From UBA6163 sp031411655 (GTDB lineage Bacteria > Planctomycetota > Planctomycetia > Pirellulales > Pirellulaceae): a DNA stretch of 64,000 bases. Positions 1-8,396 of this stretch are shown one piece after another. Below the pieces are notes generated by a model. The model saw only the letters and a program-made list of their open reading frames with translations, ran no database searches and was not told the origin of the DNA. Numbering within the stretch: position 1 is the stretch's first letter; the number at the start of each line of letters is the position of its first letter. The stretch is from NCBI GenBank assembly GCA_031411655.1, contig JANOBM010000046.1, forward strand, positions 62,001-126,000. The letters run 5' to 3'. A program made the translations under genes and the position numbers.

Positions 1-1661
1 ACCCCGTTGTCGAACTTCACGCGGAGCTGGCTTCCGAGGCGGCTGTACTAGTAAATGTGCGATGTACCGATCAATGGCCCAATCCCGATAGTTTACGCGT
101 CGAGTACATGACGGACGTCGAACCCAATTGGGCAGCCGTTCCCAATTTCAACGCAAAGATAAACGCGACCGATTCGGATCAGCTGGCAGGACAGGTCCGA
201 TTCGAGCCTCCGGGCGATTGGCACCAATTGTCGATCCGAGGTATCGCCAAGGACCTCGCTGGAAACCAAACGATTGCGACTCATCAGTTGCAGCGGCCAC
301 GCCTAGCAGCAACGCCGGGTCATCTTGCTTCGACTCCGATGCAGCGAACGACCCCCGCGGTATCGACCATTGCGTTACCGGTCGCAACCGCGCCCTTGGG
401 TACGACAAACGTGATAGCGGGTAGCCAGCCTCAAGTTATCGCCTCACCACTTGCTAATCTCGCAGCAAGTAACACCCCGGCTCCTAACACCCCTGTCTTT
501 TTTAATCCAGCCCCACCTAGTCCTGTCCCTTCAACCGGTATCGGTGCGCTAAAAATAAATGAGTATGCTGCCAATCCGTTTGCGGTGAAGGCGATGCAGA
601 TTCTGAATCCGCCTCCGGGGATGCTGTCTCCTTCGGCCGCGCCGCCAACTTACACTTCCGCACCAGTCGAACAAATCGCAACGCCCGTCGGAGGTTCTGC
701 TGACTTAAGCGTTGGGACTTCCGAACCAACGTTTTCAGGCCCATCCAATCCTGCGGTTGCCCCTCGACGACCATCGACTCCAGCCGAGGCGATGCGTCCG
801 CTGTCACCCGAACAAATCACAAAGCCGGTCGCCGATGCGGAAGCCACTTTAAACTCGCAATCGGCCGCGAGACCATCGTTGGCGCCGTCACGAGGACCAA
901 CAGAAGCGATCCCGCTCCCTTCGGCCGCGCAGACATCGTTGTTGCCGCGCCTAGATGAATCGGTGACGAGCGCACCGATTCGGCACAGTCGCAGCCGCAA
1001 GTTCAGTCTTGATTACGAAGTGGAATCGGCAGGAAGAGCTGGGGTGGAAGAAGTCGAGCTTTGGGGATCCACCGACCGTGGTGAGACATGGAAGCGTTGG
1101 GGTGCGGATCCAGACCGCCAAACGCCTTTCGACATCGAAACCAACAACGATGGCGTTTATGGATTCTGTATCGTCGTTGTGGCAAAGAACGGACTGGCCA
1201 CGCCACGTCCAATTCCTCAGTCAACACCGGATATCTTCGTCGTCGTGGACACACTTCAACCAGTCGTGCGGATTTCGGGCGCGACCTATGGAGAAGGGGA
1301 CCAAACGGGCTCGCTTGTGATTCGCTTCAGCTGTAATGACGAGAACTTATCAAACCGACCGATTTCGCTTTCGTTTAGCGACACGCCACAAGGGCCATGG
1401 ACGACGATCGCTGCGGGACTTGCAAACGTCGGCGGTTACGTTTGGCCGGCAGATCCGCAGTTGCCAAGACAAATCTATTTGCGCATCGACGCCACTGACT
1501 CAGCAGGCAACAACGGCTCATCAGTGCTAGAAGCTCCCATCGATGTACAGGGGTTAGCCCCCAAGGCACGTATCCGCGGGTTCAATCCGATCACCGGGAT
1601 GACCCCAGCCGCAGACCCAACTCCACAAACTGCAGCGGGACCGTCGGTAAGATTTAAGTAA
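1..1661 (+). CDS. Large secreted Pro/Ala-rich protein with Ig-like C-terminal domains (5' partial)
   Basis: The reading frame is open from base 3 with no stop, so the gene starts upstream of the window; the internal GTG at 57 is not a credible start. The visible 552 or so residues begin with a beta-rich piece, followed by a long low-complexity Pro/Ala/Thr/Ser linker of roughly 230 residues. Two Ig-like beta domains follow: one around the phrase STDRGETWKRW, the other around VRISGATYGEGDQ, which ends in a DATDSAGNNGS-type strand pair. Such architecture fits an exported or cell-surface protein of the kind common in Planctomycetes. There is no catalytic motif. Function is unknown; a role in surface structure or adhesion is inference. 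Confidence 0.75.
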   Translation, partial: PVVELHAELASEAAVLVNVRCTDQWPNPDSLRVEYMTDVEPNWAAVPNFNAKINATDSDQLAGQVRFEPPGDWHQLSIRGIAKDLAGNQTIATHQLQRPRLAATPGHLASTPMQRTTPAVSTIALPVATAPLGTTNVIAGSQPQVIASPLANLAASNTPAPNTPVFFNPAPPSPVPSTGIGALKINEYAANPFAVKAMQILNPPPGMLSPSAAPPTYTSAPVEQIATPVGGSADLSVGTSEPTFSGPSNPAVAPRRPSTPAEAMRPLSPEQITKPVADAEATLNSQSAARPSLAPSRGPTEAIPLPSAAQTSLLPRLDESVTSAPIRHSRSRKFSLDYEVESAGRAGVEEVELWGSTDRGETWKRWGADPDRQTPFDIETNNDGVYGFCIVVVAKNGLATPRPIPQSTPDIFVVVDTLQPVVRISGATYGEGDQTGSLVIRFSCNDENLSNRPISLSFSDTPQGPWTTIAAGLANVGGYVWPADPQLPRQIYLRIDATDSAGNNGSSVLEAPIDVQGLAPKARIRGFNPITGMTPAADPTPQTAAGPSVRFK

Positions 1662-2054
1662 ACAGATCAGTGGTGACAAAAACACTGAGATGGTGATCTG
1701 CGGAAGCGTTAGCAGGTAGTTTACAAGTCGCATGTCAGGCGGGTCGCAACCGATGCCGATCTCATCTTTCAACTAGGCTGAAGGCAGGATGCCGCTGGAC
1801 GGTGTAGCAGGGAAAAGGGCGAAACCCGGCAGTTACATCCGCCACATCGAGCGACGCGAACTCATGGTGGAGCGTCCGCAAAGCGGTGGCCAGCGCGACC
1901 CTACCGAGAATCTTGGCCACGAATCTTGTCCATGAATTGACAGTACGTGTAAATCGCAAGACCAACTCGTACCGGCAATCTCAATCCGCACCACGTCAGC
2001 AAGCCGTTCAGTGTATCGTTTAGCCGAGAGGTAAGTCGATTACTTCCGCGATTG
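1662..2054. other. Intergenic stretch between convergent genes
   Basis: About 390 bases lie between the ends of two convergent genes. The short frames here have no recognisable protein features, and I see no clear terminator hairpin with a T-run, RNA gene or repeat. Confidence 0.5.
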
Positions 2055-2819
2055 CTACGTCCCAGGATCTTGCTTGTAAAACCTTTTTAGCACCCTAAAG
2101 ACCTCTGGCCATTGAATGGAAAGCAAATGGGGCGATTCGAAAAACAATTCGGTTGTCACGGCGAAGAATTCGGCCATGTTAGTCGTGGCATATTGGTCGA
2201 TGGATGTCGCTTGCCCTCGCTTGCACTGCTTCAGCAATCGATCGTAAGCCGCGTCCATCACGCTTATCCATTCGTCCGCCTGCTCCGCTGATTCGATCGG
2301 TGGGACGCCATCGGCCTCACTACCATTGCGGTAATCGAGTTGGTGAGCGAATTCATGGAGAATGAGATTATGCGGGCCGCAGTCTTGATGAATCGTTGGC
2401 ACGATATCCGACCACGCCAAAATCACGGGCCCGTGATACCACGATTCACCGCGCCGAGAGGAGTGCCCTTCGAGAACGAGACCGGAGCCGATCGGTTGTC
2501 GGTGCGGAGCTTCATACGGAGATGGATAGACCAGGACCGTTTCGACATCGTCAAAATAATCGTCTTCGAATCCCAGCGTCAGTCGCATGGCGTGGGCGGC
2601 AATCGTGACACGATGCTCATCTTCAATGCACAATCCCCCACATCCCTCCCACACTCGGGAGTTAACGAAATACATGATCCCTCGGTCTAATTTTTCTCGA
2701 AACGCTGCATCGAGATGCTGTCGAAAGGGAGCAGTTCGCACAAGTATCGCTTCCCACATCCCCGGAAACGGATGGGTCAGCATGTGACGACGACGATAAT
2801 TTTGAAAGAGCTGAGCCAC
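2055..2819 (-). CDS. mtfA: MtfA/M90-family zinc metallopeptidase
   Basis: Predicted cytoplasmic zinc-dependent aminopeptidase-like protein. In E. coli, MtfA binds the repressor Mlc and so influences the glucose phosphotransferase system; the planctomycete role is unknown. At 254 aa it is close to the family's usual ~265. The HExxH zinc site is HEFAH at residues 155-159 within NLILHEFAHQLDYRNG, and the likely third ligand is Glu217 in the MAEFFA segment. There is no signal peptide. The GTG start is supported by a GAGGTGG sequence just upstream. It stands alone, convergent with the secreted protein on its left. Family assignment is firm; the substrate is not known. Confidence 0.9.
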   Translation of the reverse strand: MAQLFQNYRRRHMLTHPFPGMWEAILVRTAPFRQHLDAAFREKLDRGIMYFVNSRVWEGCGGLCIEDEHRVTIAAHAMRLTLGFEDDYFDDVETVLVYPSPYEAPHRQPIGSGLVLEGHSSRRGESWYHGPVILAWSDIVPTIHQDCGPHNLILHEFAHQLDYRNGSEADGVPPIESAEQADEWISVMDAAYDRLLKQCKRGQATSIDQYATTNMAEFFAVTTELFFESPHLLSIQWPEVFRVLKRFYKQDPGT

Positions 2820-3050
2820 GTTAGACCACCTCGAAAATAAACGGGTTCATGGGAGACTCAACCGCTCACTCACTTCCACTTAATCTACCAGAGTTAGGAG
2901 AGATTGCGAATCGTACCACACCACGCCGCGATGATTGCGATCCAGCCCGGGTGCGCAAGCCTATGCTTCAATCCAACCGCGAATGCGAGCCAATTGCGAT
3001 GTTCACTGGAACGCCAATCGGCATCTTGTCATTGCTCAAATGACGAAGAG

Positions 3051-3112
3051 CCTATCCGAAAACCATTGGCCGCTTTGACGCTAGCCGCGGGTCTCTTCGG
3101 TTTTTGGAAAGG
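3051..3112 (+). repeat. Diverged palindromic dispersed repeat, copy 1
   Basis: Contains ATCCGAAAACCATTGGCCGC and a GACGCTAGC core. It aligns over its length with the copy at 3404-3466 with scattered substitutions. The ends are weakly inverted (ATCCGA against a degenerate TTGGAA). It resembles the short dispersed intergenic elements of Rhodopirellula-type genomes. Not coding. Confidence 0.6.
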
Positions 3113-3403
3113 TTCCTAGTATTGGAGATAGCTAGCAACACTGTCACACCTACAAGAGACGCAACTGGAGTCCGCAGGTCGCGTCCCGCAACTGCTGTCT
3201 CGAAACAGCGGTAGTCACCCACAGACGGGCGCACGGACCCAACTTAAAAACAGATGCCCCATGGGGTGCGAAACCGCCACACTCGGCTCAGGCAACCGTC
3301 ACGTCAGTCGCTTTCACGCTTCCTGGAGAATCCCCGATAAACAGACCTTGCGATGACACTTAAACCACCACCATGCACGAGCAACCCCCAACAACCTTTA
3401 GAA

Positions 3404-3466
3404 CCCATCCGAAAACTATTAGCCGCTTTACCGCTAGCTGCGGTTCCCTTCGCTTCTCGGATAGAG
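3404..3466 (+). repeat. Diverged palindromic dispersed repeat, copy 2
   Basis: Contains ATCCGAAAACTATTAGCCGC, a CCGCTAGC core and a terminal CTCGGATAG that is inverted relative to the start (ATCCGA / TCGGAT). It lies directly after the stop codon of the PQQ-propeller gene (minus strand), so its hairpin may act in 3' end formation; that is inference. Confidence 0.6.
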
Positions 3467-3468
3467 TT

Positions 3469-4755
3469 TTAGTCGCGTGACAGGGACCAAGCACTGATCG
3501 ATTGAAGGCTTCGCACGTACAGCACGTCGCCCACTAAGGCGGGATGTGCCAAGCATCGCGATACCCCGTCACTCAAATTTGCTCGTCCCAGGATGCGGGC
3601 TGACGCATCGTCGGCCTCCCCAGCGGGTCGCGAAGTAATGTCTACGAGGAGACACTCGCCGTTTTCCGATACGACCAACAGACGTTGATCGGTGAACATT
3701 AAGCTGCAGTGCTTACTAAATACAGGATCGTCAATCAACCAGCGAACCGTCATTTGGTTTCTTGAGTCGATCGCAAAGAGGCCTTCGTGAACTCCGATGA
3801 CCAAGTCGCCTAAAACGACCGGCGAGTGCATATCGGGCGCTAAATCAAATTGCTGCCCTACGATTGTTCCCGATGCATTGCCGTCATCCGCAATCAAGTA
3901 CTTACAAAGTCCTCGATTCTCGCCGGCGGTTAAGATTCCGTCTGGAACGATCAGGGGCATTGGGACGTGAAACTCTCGCGTTCCTTCCGGTTCGATCCGC
4001 CAAAGAGGCTTGCCCGTACCAGATTCCCAACTCGCAAGGCCCCGTTGGTCAAATGCGATGATCTGTTCTACGCCATGCCAACTGGCGATCTGTGGTGAAG
4101 CATATCCCGCCCGCATGCCTGCGCCCGACCAGAGATGCTTACCATCACCTTTGCGCAGTGAAGCGATTGATTGGCTATCGCTGCCAATCTGAACAATCAA
4201 TTGCTCTCCGACAAGCAAAGGCGATCCGCCATAGCCCCATTCTGGACGTTGACCATTAAAATCGTCGACAAGGTGCTTCTTCCATCTGACTTCCCCTGTA
4301 TCAAGGTCGATACAGTTCAGATGACCGCTGGCGCCTAGGCAAAATACCCATGGGTCGTCGATCATAGGAGTCGCTCGCGGTGAATTGCCGTAATCGAGCG
4401 AAGCCGCGGCAGGATATTGCAAACTCCAAAGCACCGTTCCCGCGTATGGATCCAAGCACACAAAAAGGTCGTCTTGGTCCGCTCGATCACGACCTGATAC
4501 GACGACAAAGTCATCCGATGCCGCGACTCCTCCTACGCCGTTGCTGGGAAGCGGATATTGCCAAAGCAACTTTGGCTCGACCCATGCAGTCGGTAGCGCC
4601 GCCACTCTCCCATCGCGATTCTCGCCACGAAATCCCGGCCAGCTTCGTCCGCCATCAGACGCGAGCGAAGCGGTCACCATCGCCCCGAACATGACAGCGA
4701 TTCCAACAACCGTTTCAGGAACACGAAGACGATGCAAAGTAGCAATGATACCCAC
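3469..4755 (-). CDS. Exported PQQ-like beta-propeller protein
   Basis: A 428-aa protein with an N-terminal hydrophobic signal segment (about residues 15-33, ending ...TASLASDGG) followed by WPGFRGENRDG, the typical opening of planctomycete PQQ-like (BamB-like) propellers. Repeated blades carry motifs such as LDPYAGTVLWSLQYP, IDLDTGEVRWKKH and GTGKPLWRIEPEG. These propellers usually serve as protein-binding scaffolds rather than PQQ enzymes, and no catalytic Asp/Cys-Cys set of a quinoprotein dehydrogenase is evident. It is the last gene of a minus-strand operon, 14 bases after the PhnD-like gene and after the NHL-type propeller. The GTG start is uncertain. Function is unknown beyond being a periplasmic partner of that set. 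Confidence 0.85.
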   Translation of the reverse strand: MGIIATLHRLRVPETVVGIAVMFGAMVTASLASDGGRSWPGFRGENRDGRVAALPTAWVEPKLLWQYPLPSNGVGGVAASDDFVVVSGRDRADQDDLFVCLDPYAGTVLWSLQYPAAASLDYGNSPRATPMIDDPWVFCLGASGHLNCIDLDTGEVRWKKHLVDDFNGQRPEWGYGGSPLLVGEQLIVQIGSDSQSIASLRKGDGKHLWSGAGMRAGYASPQIASWHGVEQIIAFDQRGLASWESGTGKPLWRIEPEGTREFHVPMPLIVPDGILTAGENRGLCKYLIADDGNASGTIVGQQFDLAPDMHSPVVLGDLVIGVHEGLFAIDSRNQMTVRWLIDDPVFSKHCSLMFTDQRLLVVSENGECLLVDITSRPAGEADDASARILGRANLSDGVSRCLAHPALVGDVLYVRSLQSISAWSLSRD

Positions 4756-4769
4756 CTTCCATTTTGCTC

Positions 4770-5651
4770 CTATCGCTTGGCGTCGTACGGAACAAAACCA
4801 TTTTCTGATTCGAGCGCCTTTAATAGTTCGGGATCGCTGACACTCAAGATCGCCGCCTCGATCGCCTGCTGTTGTTCGGTCGGAAGTTCATGGTTGACAA
4901 ACGCAGAAATGAATCGCAGGTCGTCGGTCTTTCCAACCACGCGAAGGTCGCCTTTTTTGATCGTCCCACATCCTTCTAATAAGGGCTGTGCGTAGCTTGA
5001 GATCACAGCAGCGGCTTTCGCGTCGGCAGGCAAAGCCATCAATGCTTTTGCGGCCTCGCTGCATGATCCGAACACCTGTGACTTTGCGATCGAGACTTCT
5101 AATTCTTCCAGCAGCCTCTTCGGTGCTAACCACTTCTCATCACAGTTTTCAGTACCGAAGAAAATCTGATGTCCTTCCAAGTCGAGTACCGATGCTGACT
5201 CACTGTTAGATCGCACTACAAATAAGCCATGTTGTTTGGTACTGCCTTGGAGATCCGTAAGTGAGGCGATGCCCCGCAGGCGAAGTCCGGCCTCCTTTCC
5301 TTGTGCAATCACAACGGAGTCTTTACCGATGACAAGGTCACATGACTGACGCGATTCCTTGGCGAGGGCCTCTTCAAGAGACTCCGACCAAACCACTCGT
5401 ACTGGCGCACTCAGCCGTTCTTGCAAATAATCGCCTAATCGCTGGTACTGGCGGTTCGCATAGCCTTTAACACAATCACAGGCCAGCGGTGCCGATAATG
5501 GATCCATCACCATCATGATGAACTCATGAGCTTCCTTTGGCTCGCTGGCGCTGCAAATCATACTGCGTTCGATATCGCTACAGGCAGCGAGCAGGAGGAA
5601 TCCGATCGCTAAACGATTCGTGAGTTTTCCGAGCCATTCGAGTCGCCCCAT
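4770..5651 (-). CDS. PhnD-like substrate-binding lipoprotein
   Basis: Periplasmic phosphate/phosphonate-binding-like protein of the PhnD family (type 2 periplasmic binding fold). I take the ATG at 5651 as the start (293 aa) because it gives a signal peptide ending in the lipobox LLAACSD, with Cys24 lipidated; the longer frame would run into the upstream gene. Residues 50-64 read DPLSAPLACDCVKGY, a paired-Cys (Cys58, Cys60) motif not usual for phosphonate binders. Typical family segments follow (RLGDYLQERL, CDLVIGKDSV, LDLEGHQIFFG). No ABC permease or ATPase genes are nearby; instead it sits between two propeller genes. A metal or oxyanion ligand is possible but unproven. Confidence 0.8.
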   Translation of the reverse strand: MGRLEWLGKLTNRLAIGFLLLAACSDIERSMICSASEPKEAHEFIMMVMDPLSAPLACDCVKGYANRQYQRLGDYLQERLSAPVRVVWSESLEEALAKESRQSCDLVIGKDSVVIAQGKEAGLRLRGIASLTDLQGSTKQHGLFVVRSNSESASVLDLEGHQIFFGTENCDEKWLAPKRLLEELEVSIAKSQVFGSCSEAAKALMALPADAKAAAVISSYAQPLLEGCGTIKKGDLRVVGKTDDLRFISAFVNHELPTEQQQAIEAAILSVSDPELLKALESENGFVPYDAKR

Positions 5652-5695
5652 CACGATGCAGACCTTCGGTTGAGGTATTTCAAAAAAAGGGTGTG

Positions 5696-7843
5696 TTAGT
5701 TCGTATCGATCGAAGGAACGCTTTCGCCCACTTCGGTCTGAACTGGAACATTGGTTGGAACAGTTGGCTCGACCGGTTGCGAGTGATCGCAATTCGGCTT
5801 CGTGCATGTCGCCGCGTCACAACCTCCGGGGACACACGAAACACTTGCTCCATTCGCATCCGTCATGCGTCGATAGAAGACCGTTGCCATCGGAGCATCG
5901 TTGACTTCACCATAGTACCACTTGAATTCGGCGCGATCATCGTCCACGAAACGTACCGCAGCGACATAATTGCGAACCTGCGCTTCTTCAATCGCCATGT
6001 GCACAACGTCACCTTCTTGTTTGATCGCTATCCATCGTGCCGCTTCGTCGGGGACTAAGACCGGCGCTACTTGCGCGACTGCTGGTTCCGGGGAGGAGCC
6101 TGCCAACAATCCAATGATCGCTCCCAGAATACCGCTATCGGATTGGACGGACGACTGCGCCGCCACGACCGATTGCAGAACTTGGGGCTCGGCGCGAGAC
6201 ATGCGGCCGTCGGGCAAGAGTTGCAGGTATCGGTTTTGTTGTGCGATATAGCTTCCAAAATCGAGAGTTGACTGAAGCTCAACCGTCGTGGCATCGTCGC
6301 TTTCGTCGCCCCCCTCTTCGTTAATCCCCTCTTCGTTAATCCCCTGCGCAGCAACTGAATCGGCCAAGTCGACTGCAGGATCTTCCGCTTGCCAGGTACC
6401 GATCAGTTTCTTTCCCAATCCTTCCATGGCCAAACGTTCGTCGCGCTCGTCGTCTGTTTCCGCAGGAGCTTCCTCCCGCGGAACCAGCACGGCGATATTG
6501 TTTCCCGCCGTGTTCATCATGAAATACCAATCACGATCAACCGCTTTAGCGATGGCGACGTGCTTACAACCGCCGGCGATCCTAGCCGTACCTATCAATC
6601 CTAAGAATTCGCCGTCATTGGTGTACCGCTTGATGTGGCCGATACTTGATTCAGCGACCAGGATCTCTTTATCACTGATCGCTCGAACGTTCATCGGATT
6701 GCAGCAACTCCCCCAACCGTCGATCGATCCCGAGCCTGTCCCTGTACCTGCGGATTGATATCGTCGGCCAAACGATCTCAGTGCCTTGCCATCCCGGTCG
6801 TAGAATTGAACTTCAAAAGCACTATTGGCCGCGATGATCAAGTGTTCGCCGTCAGTTTGGATATCTAACTGACCACAGCAACCGCCTACACCGTCCTTGA
6901 TAATGGTGGCTTCTGTCAGATCATGCGTCATGCGGTAGATCGCATAGCCATGGCCTTCAAGACTTGGCAAGCTTACAAACACGTCTTCGTTGGTGACGGC
7001 TATGCCGGTCGAACGTTTGACTTGGGAGGTGTCGATTTCGCTGCCGAACATCTGTTTATAGGTGGTTCGCTGTTGGTCCAAGGACGACTTTAGTGATTCG
7101 TGTTGTTCCTCCAACGTTCGCAACCGTAATCGATTTCGTCGGGCTAACCTTCCTTCGCCGGCATCCGACTCCTGAACCGCAGTCGCATCGTCTGCTTGTG
7201 AGCCTTCAACTGCTTCACTCGACTCCGGCGACGTGGAGGCGAGCTGTTCTTTCAGTGTTGCGATTTGCGACTCTAATCGTTTGAGTTGGCTTTGACTTCC
7301 TTCCAGCATTTGCTCAATCATTTTTGCCTGACTTTTGGCAAGTCGTTCTTTCATGATCGCTTCGGAAAAAAGATTGGGAGCCTTGATGATGAAGTCGAAT
7401 TCACCATCCTTCGTCAATCGGGCGACCTTTCCTGAGCCTGCGACAAACGGTGTTCCATCGGCTGAAAAATTGATCGCCTGCGGTGCAAAATGAAGCGAAA
7501 TCGAGCGGACCTGCTCGCCCTCGGCGGAATAGATCAAGATACAGCCCTTTGCATTTGCCGACTCGCCACCGGACGAGCTGCAACAGAGCCAAAGTTGGCC
7601 GTCGGGGGACATTGCGAATGTGTTGAGGTGAACGGACGCGGATTCTAATTCCGGTCGAATCACCCTTACTTGCTTATGGGTTGGGGTGGTTTGCTGAAGG
7701 GTTGGCGTGGTTTGGTTGACGGTGGCGACACCATTGGCGCTGGGTGCGATCTCTCCGGCAACCGAGTTAACGTTCTGGCTCGCGGTGCCCAACCAAGTCG
7801 TACCGACGAATGCCAAACCAACCCAAACTCGCGTACGAAACAT
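5696..7843 (-). CDS. Exported NHL-type beta-propeller with Cys-pair motifs and a coiled-coil insert
   Basis: I start it at the ATG at 7843 (715 aa), which has GGGAGAA upstream and gives a signal peptide (MFRTRVWVGLAFVGTTWLG). Propeller blades of the NHL/6-bladed type occupy about residues 75-155 and 280-455, interrupted by a charged coiled coil at about 160-265. Cys residues occur in pairs in the blades: WLCCSSSGG (87-88), GGCCGQLD (322-323), GSCCNPM (380-381), plus Cys101 and Cys426. Near the C-terminus four Cys are spaced exactly five apart (670, 675, 680, 685). The paired Cys suggest disulfides or a metal site. It is first in an operon with the PhnD-like lipoprotein (44-base gap) and the PQQ-like propeller. 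Function unknown. Confidence 0.8.
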   Translation of the reverse strand: MFRTRVWVGLAFVGTTWLGTASQNVNSVAGEIAPSANGVATVNQTTPTLQQTTPTHKQVRVIRPELESASVHLNTFAMSPDGQLWLCCSSSGGESANAKGCILIYSAEGEQVRSISLHFAPQAINFSADGTPFVAGSGKVARLTKDGEFDFIIKAPNLFSEAIMKERLAKSQAKMIEQMLEGSQSQLKRLESQIATLKEQLASTSPESSEAVEGSQADDATAVQESDAGEGRLARRNRLRLRTLEEQHESLKSSLDQQRTTYKQMFGSEIDTSQVKRSTGIAVTNEDVFVSLPSLEGHGYAIYRMTHDLTEATIIKDGVGGCCGQLDIQTDGEHLIIAANSAFEVQFYDRDGKALRSFGRRYQSAGTGTGSGSIDGWGSCCNPMNVRAISDKEILVAESSIGHIKRYTNDGEFLGLIGTARIAGGCKHVAIAKAVDRDWYFMMNTAGNNIAVLVPREEAPAETDDERDERLAMEGLGKKLIGTWQAEDPAVDLADSVAAQGINEEGINEEGGDESDDATTVELQSTLDFGSYIAQQNRYLQLLPDGRMSRAEPQVLQSVVAAQSSVQSDSGILGAIIGLLAGSSPEPAVAQVAPVLVPDEAARWIAIKQEGDVVHMAIEEAQVRNYVAAVRFVDDDRAEFKWYYGEVNDAPMATVFYRRMTDANGASVSCVPGGCDAATCTKPNCDHSQPVEPTVPTNVPVQTEVGESVPSIDTN
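6311..6340 (+). repeat. Perfect 15-bp tandem duplication inside the NHL-propeller gene
   Basis: The unit CCCCTCTTCGTTAAT occurs twice in a row in frame and encodes GINEEGINEE on the minus strand, in the acidic linker after the propeller. A likely slippage-prone length polymorphism. Confidence 0.9.
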
Positions 7844-8160
7844 CGCAATTTCTCCCTTTTCGGCGATAAGACACAAGATTCACGGGCCACCCCAAAGACA
7901 AGATTGGTAGAAGGGCTGCCGGACCCTCTCTGGTTGTATCAGGATCGCAGACTCCCTGCAAAGCAATTTCCCGTTGTTGCTTTCGACGAAAAATACCGTT
8001 TGGCCACCGACTCTGGCTACCGTTGCCGAGCCGCGGAGGTTCTGCGATACTTTCGCCCTGCCAGTGCCGAACAGGGAGTCGAATGGAGCCGTCCGAAGCA
8101 TGCGACGAGCCATGTGACAGGTGGCAAACGACGTGACGAACGACGTGCAGTGGTAAGAAT
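7844..8160. other. Intergenic region upstream of tRNA-Pro
   Basis: Separates the divergent NHL-propeller gene from the tRNA. Long frames on both strands here have no protein-like features and one runs through the tRNA. It holds a candidate tRNA promoter, listed separately. Confidence 0.5.
8023..8051 (+). promoter_or_regulatory. Candidate sigma-70-type promoter for tRNA-Pro
   Basis: TTGCCG and GATACT are separated by exactly 17 bases, about 110 bases upstream of the tRNA. Match to the bacterial consensus is fair; promoter consensus in Planctomycetes is less well established, so this is tentative. Confidence 0.3.
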
Positions 8161-8235
8161 CGGGGTGTGGCGCAGCCTGGATAGCGCGTTTGACTGGGGG
8201 TCAAAAGGTCGCAGGTTCGAATCCTGTCACCCCGA
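8161..8235 (+). tRNA. tRNA-Pro (anticodon GGG)
   Basis: A complete cloverleaf is readable. The acceptor stem CGGGGTG pairs with CACCCCG, the D-stem is GCGC/GCGC, and the anticodon stem TTTGA/TCAAA encloses the loop CTGGGGG with anticodon GGG at 8196-8198. The T-arm is GCAGG-TTCGAAT-CCTGT and the discriminator is A. CCA is not encoded. The tRNA points toward the tyrosine recombinase gene that begins about 160 bases downstream, the classic arrangement for an integration site at a tRNA 3' end. Confidence 0.96.
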
Positions 8236-8237
8236 TT

Positions 8238-8268
8238 GAAAAAAGCCCGCGTTTTGCGTGCTTTTTTC
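8238..8268 (+). terminator. Rho-independent terminator after tRNA-Pro
   Basis: GAAAAAAGC and GCTTTTTTC form the outer stem around an inner CGC/GCG pairing, ending in a run of six T. It starts three bases after the tRNA. The symmetry would also let it work on the other strand. Confidence 0.75.
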
Positions 8269-8396
8269 GTTAGTGGCGTCGATCGGCAAGCCACTGAAAA
8301 CAGCCAGTGATGGTGAAATGATGGCAACACAATTGACCATACGTGTCCCGCAATCCGATTAGACTTCGCAAAACGTCTCTTATTTTGCGAGTCATC

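Larger units (their letters stand above)
2820..3468. other. Long intergenic region with two repeat copies
   Basis: About 650 bases without a credible gene. It carries the two diverged palindromic repeats listed separately (3051-3112 and 3404-3466); the second abuts the stop codon of the minus-strand PQQ-propeller gene. Nothing else recognisable was seen. Confidence 0.55.

Noticed and set aside
650..1000. A minus-strand frame in the Pro/Ala-rich gene
   Set aside because: Low-complexity shadow of the plus-strand coding sequence.
1762..1965. 67-codon minus-strand frame in the first intergenic region
   Set aside because: No motif, no ribosome-binding site, and no conservation evidence available.
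4770..5807. Longer start (345 aa) for the PhnD-like gene
   Set aside because: It would overlap the upstream propeller gene by 112 bases and bury the signal peptide and lipobox.
6311..6340. 15-bp duplication as a possible regulatory repeat
   Set aside because: It lies in frame within the propeller gene and encodes an acidic linker.
7670..8330. Long open frames on both strands across the tRNA region
   Set aside because: They run through the tRNA gene, have no protein-like features and overlap the propeller gene.
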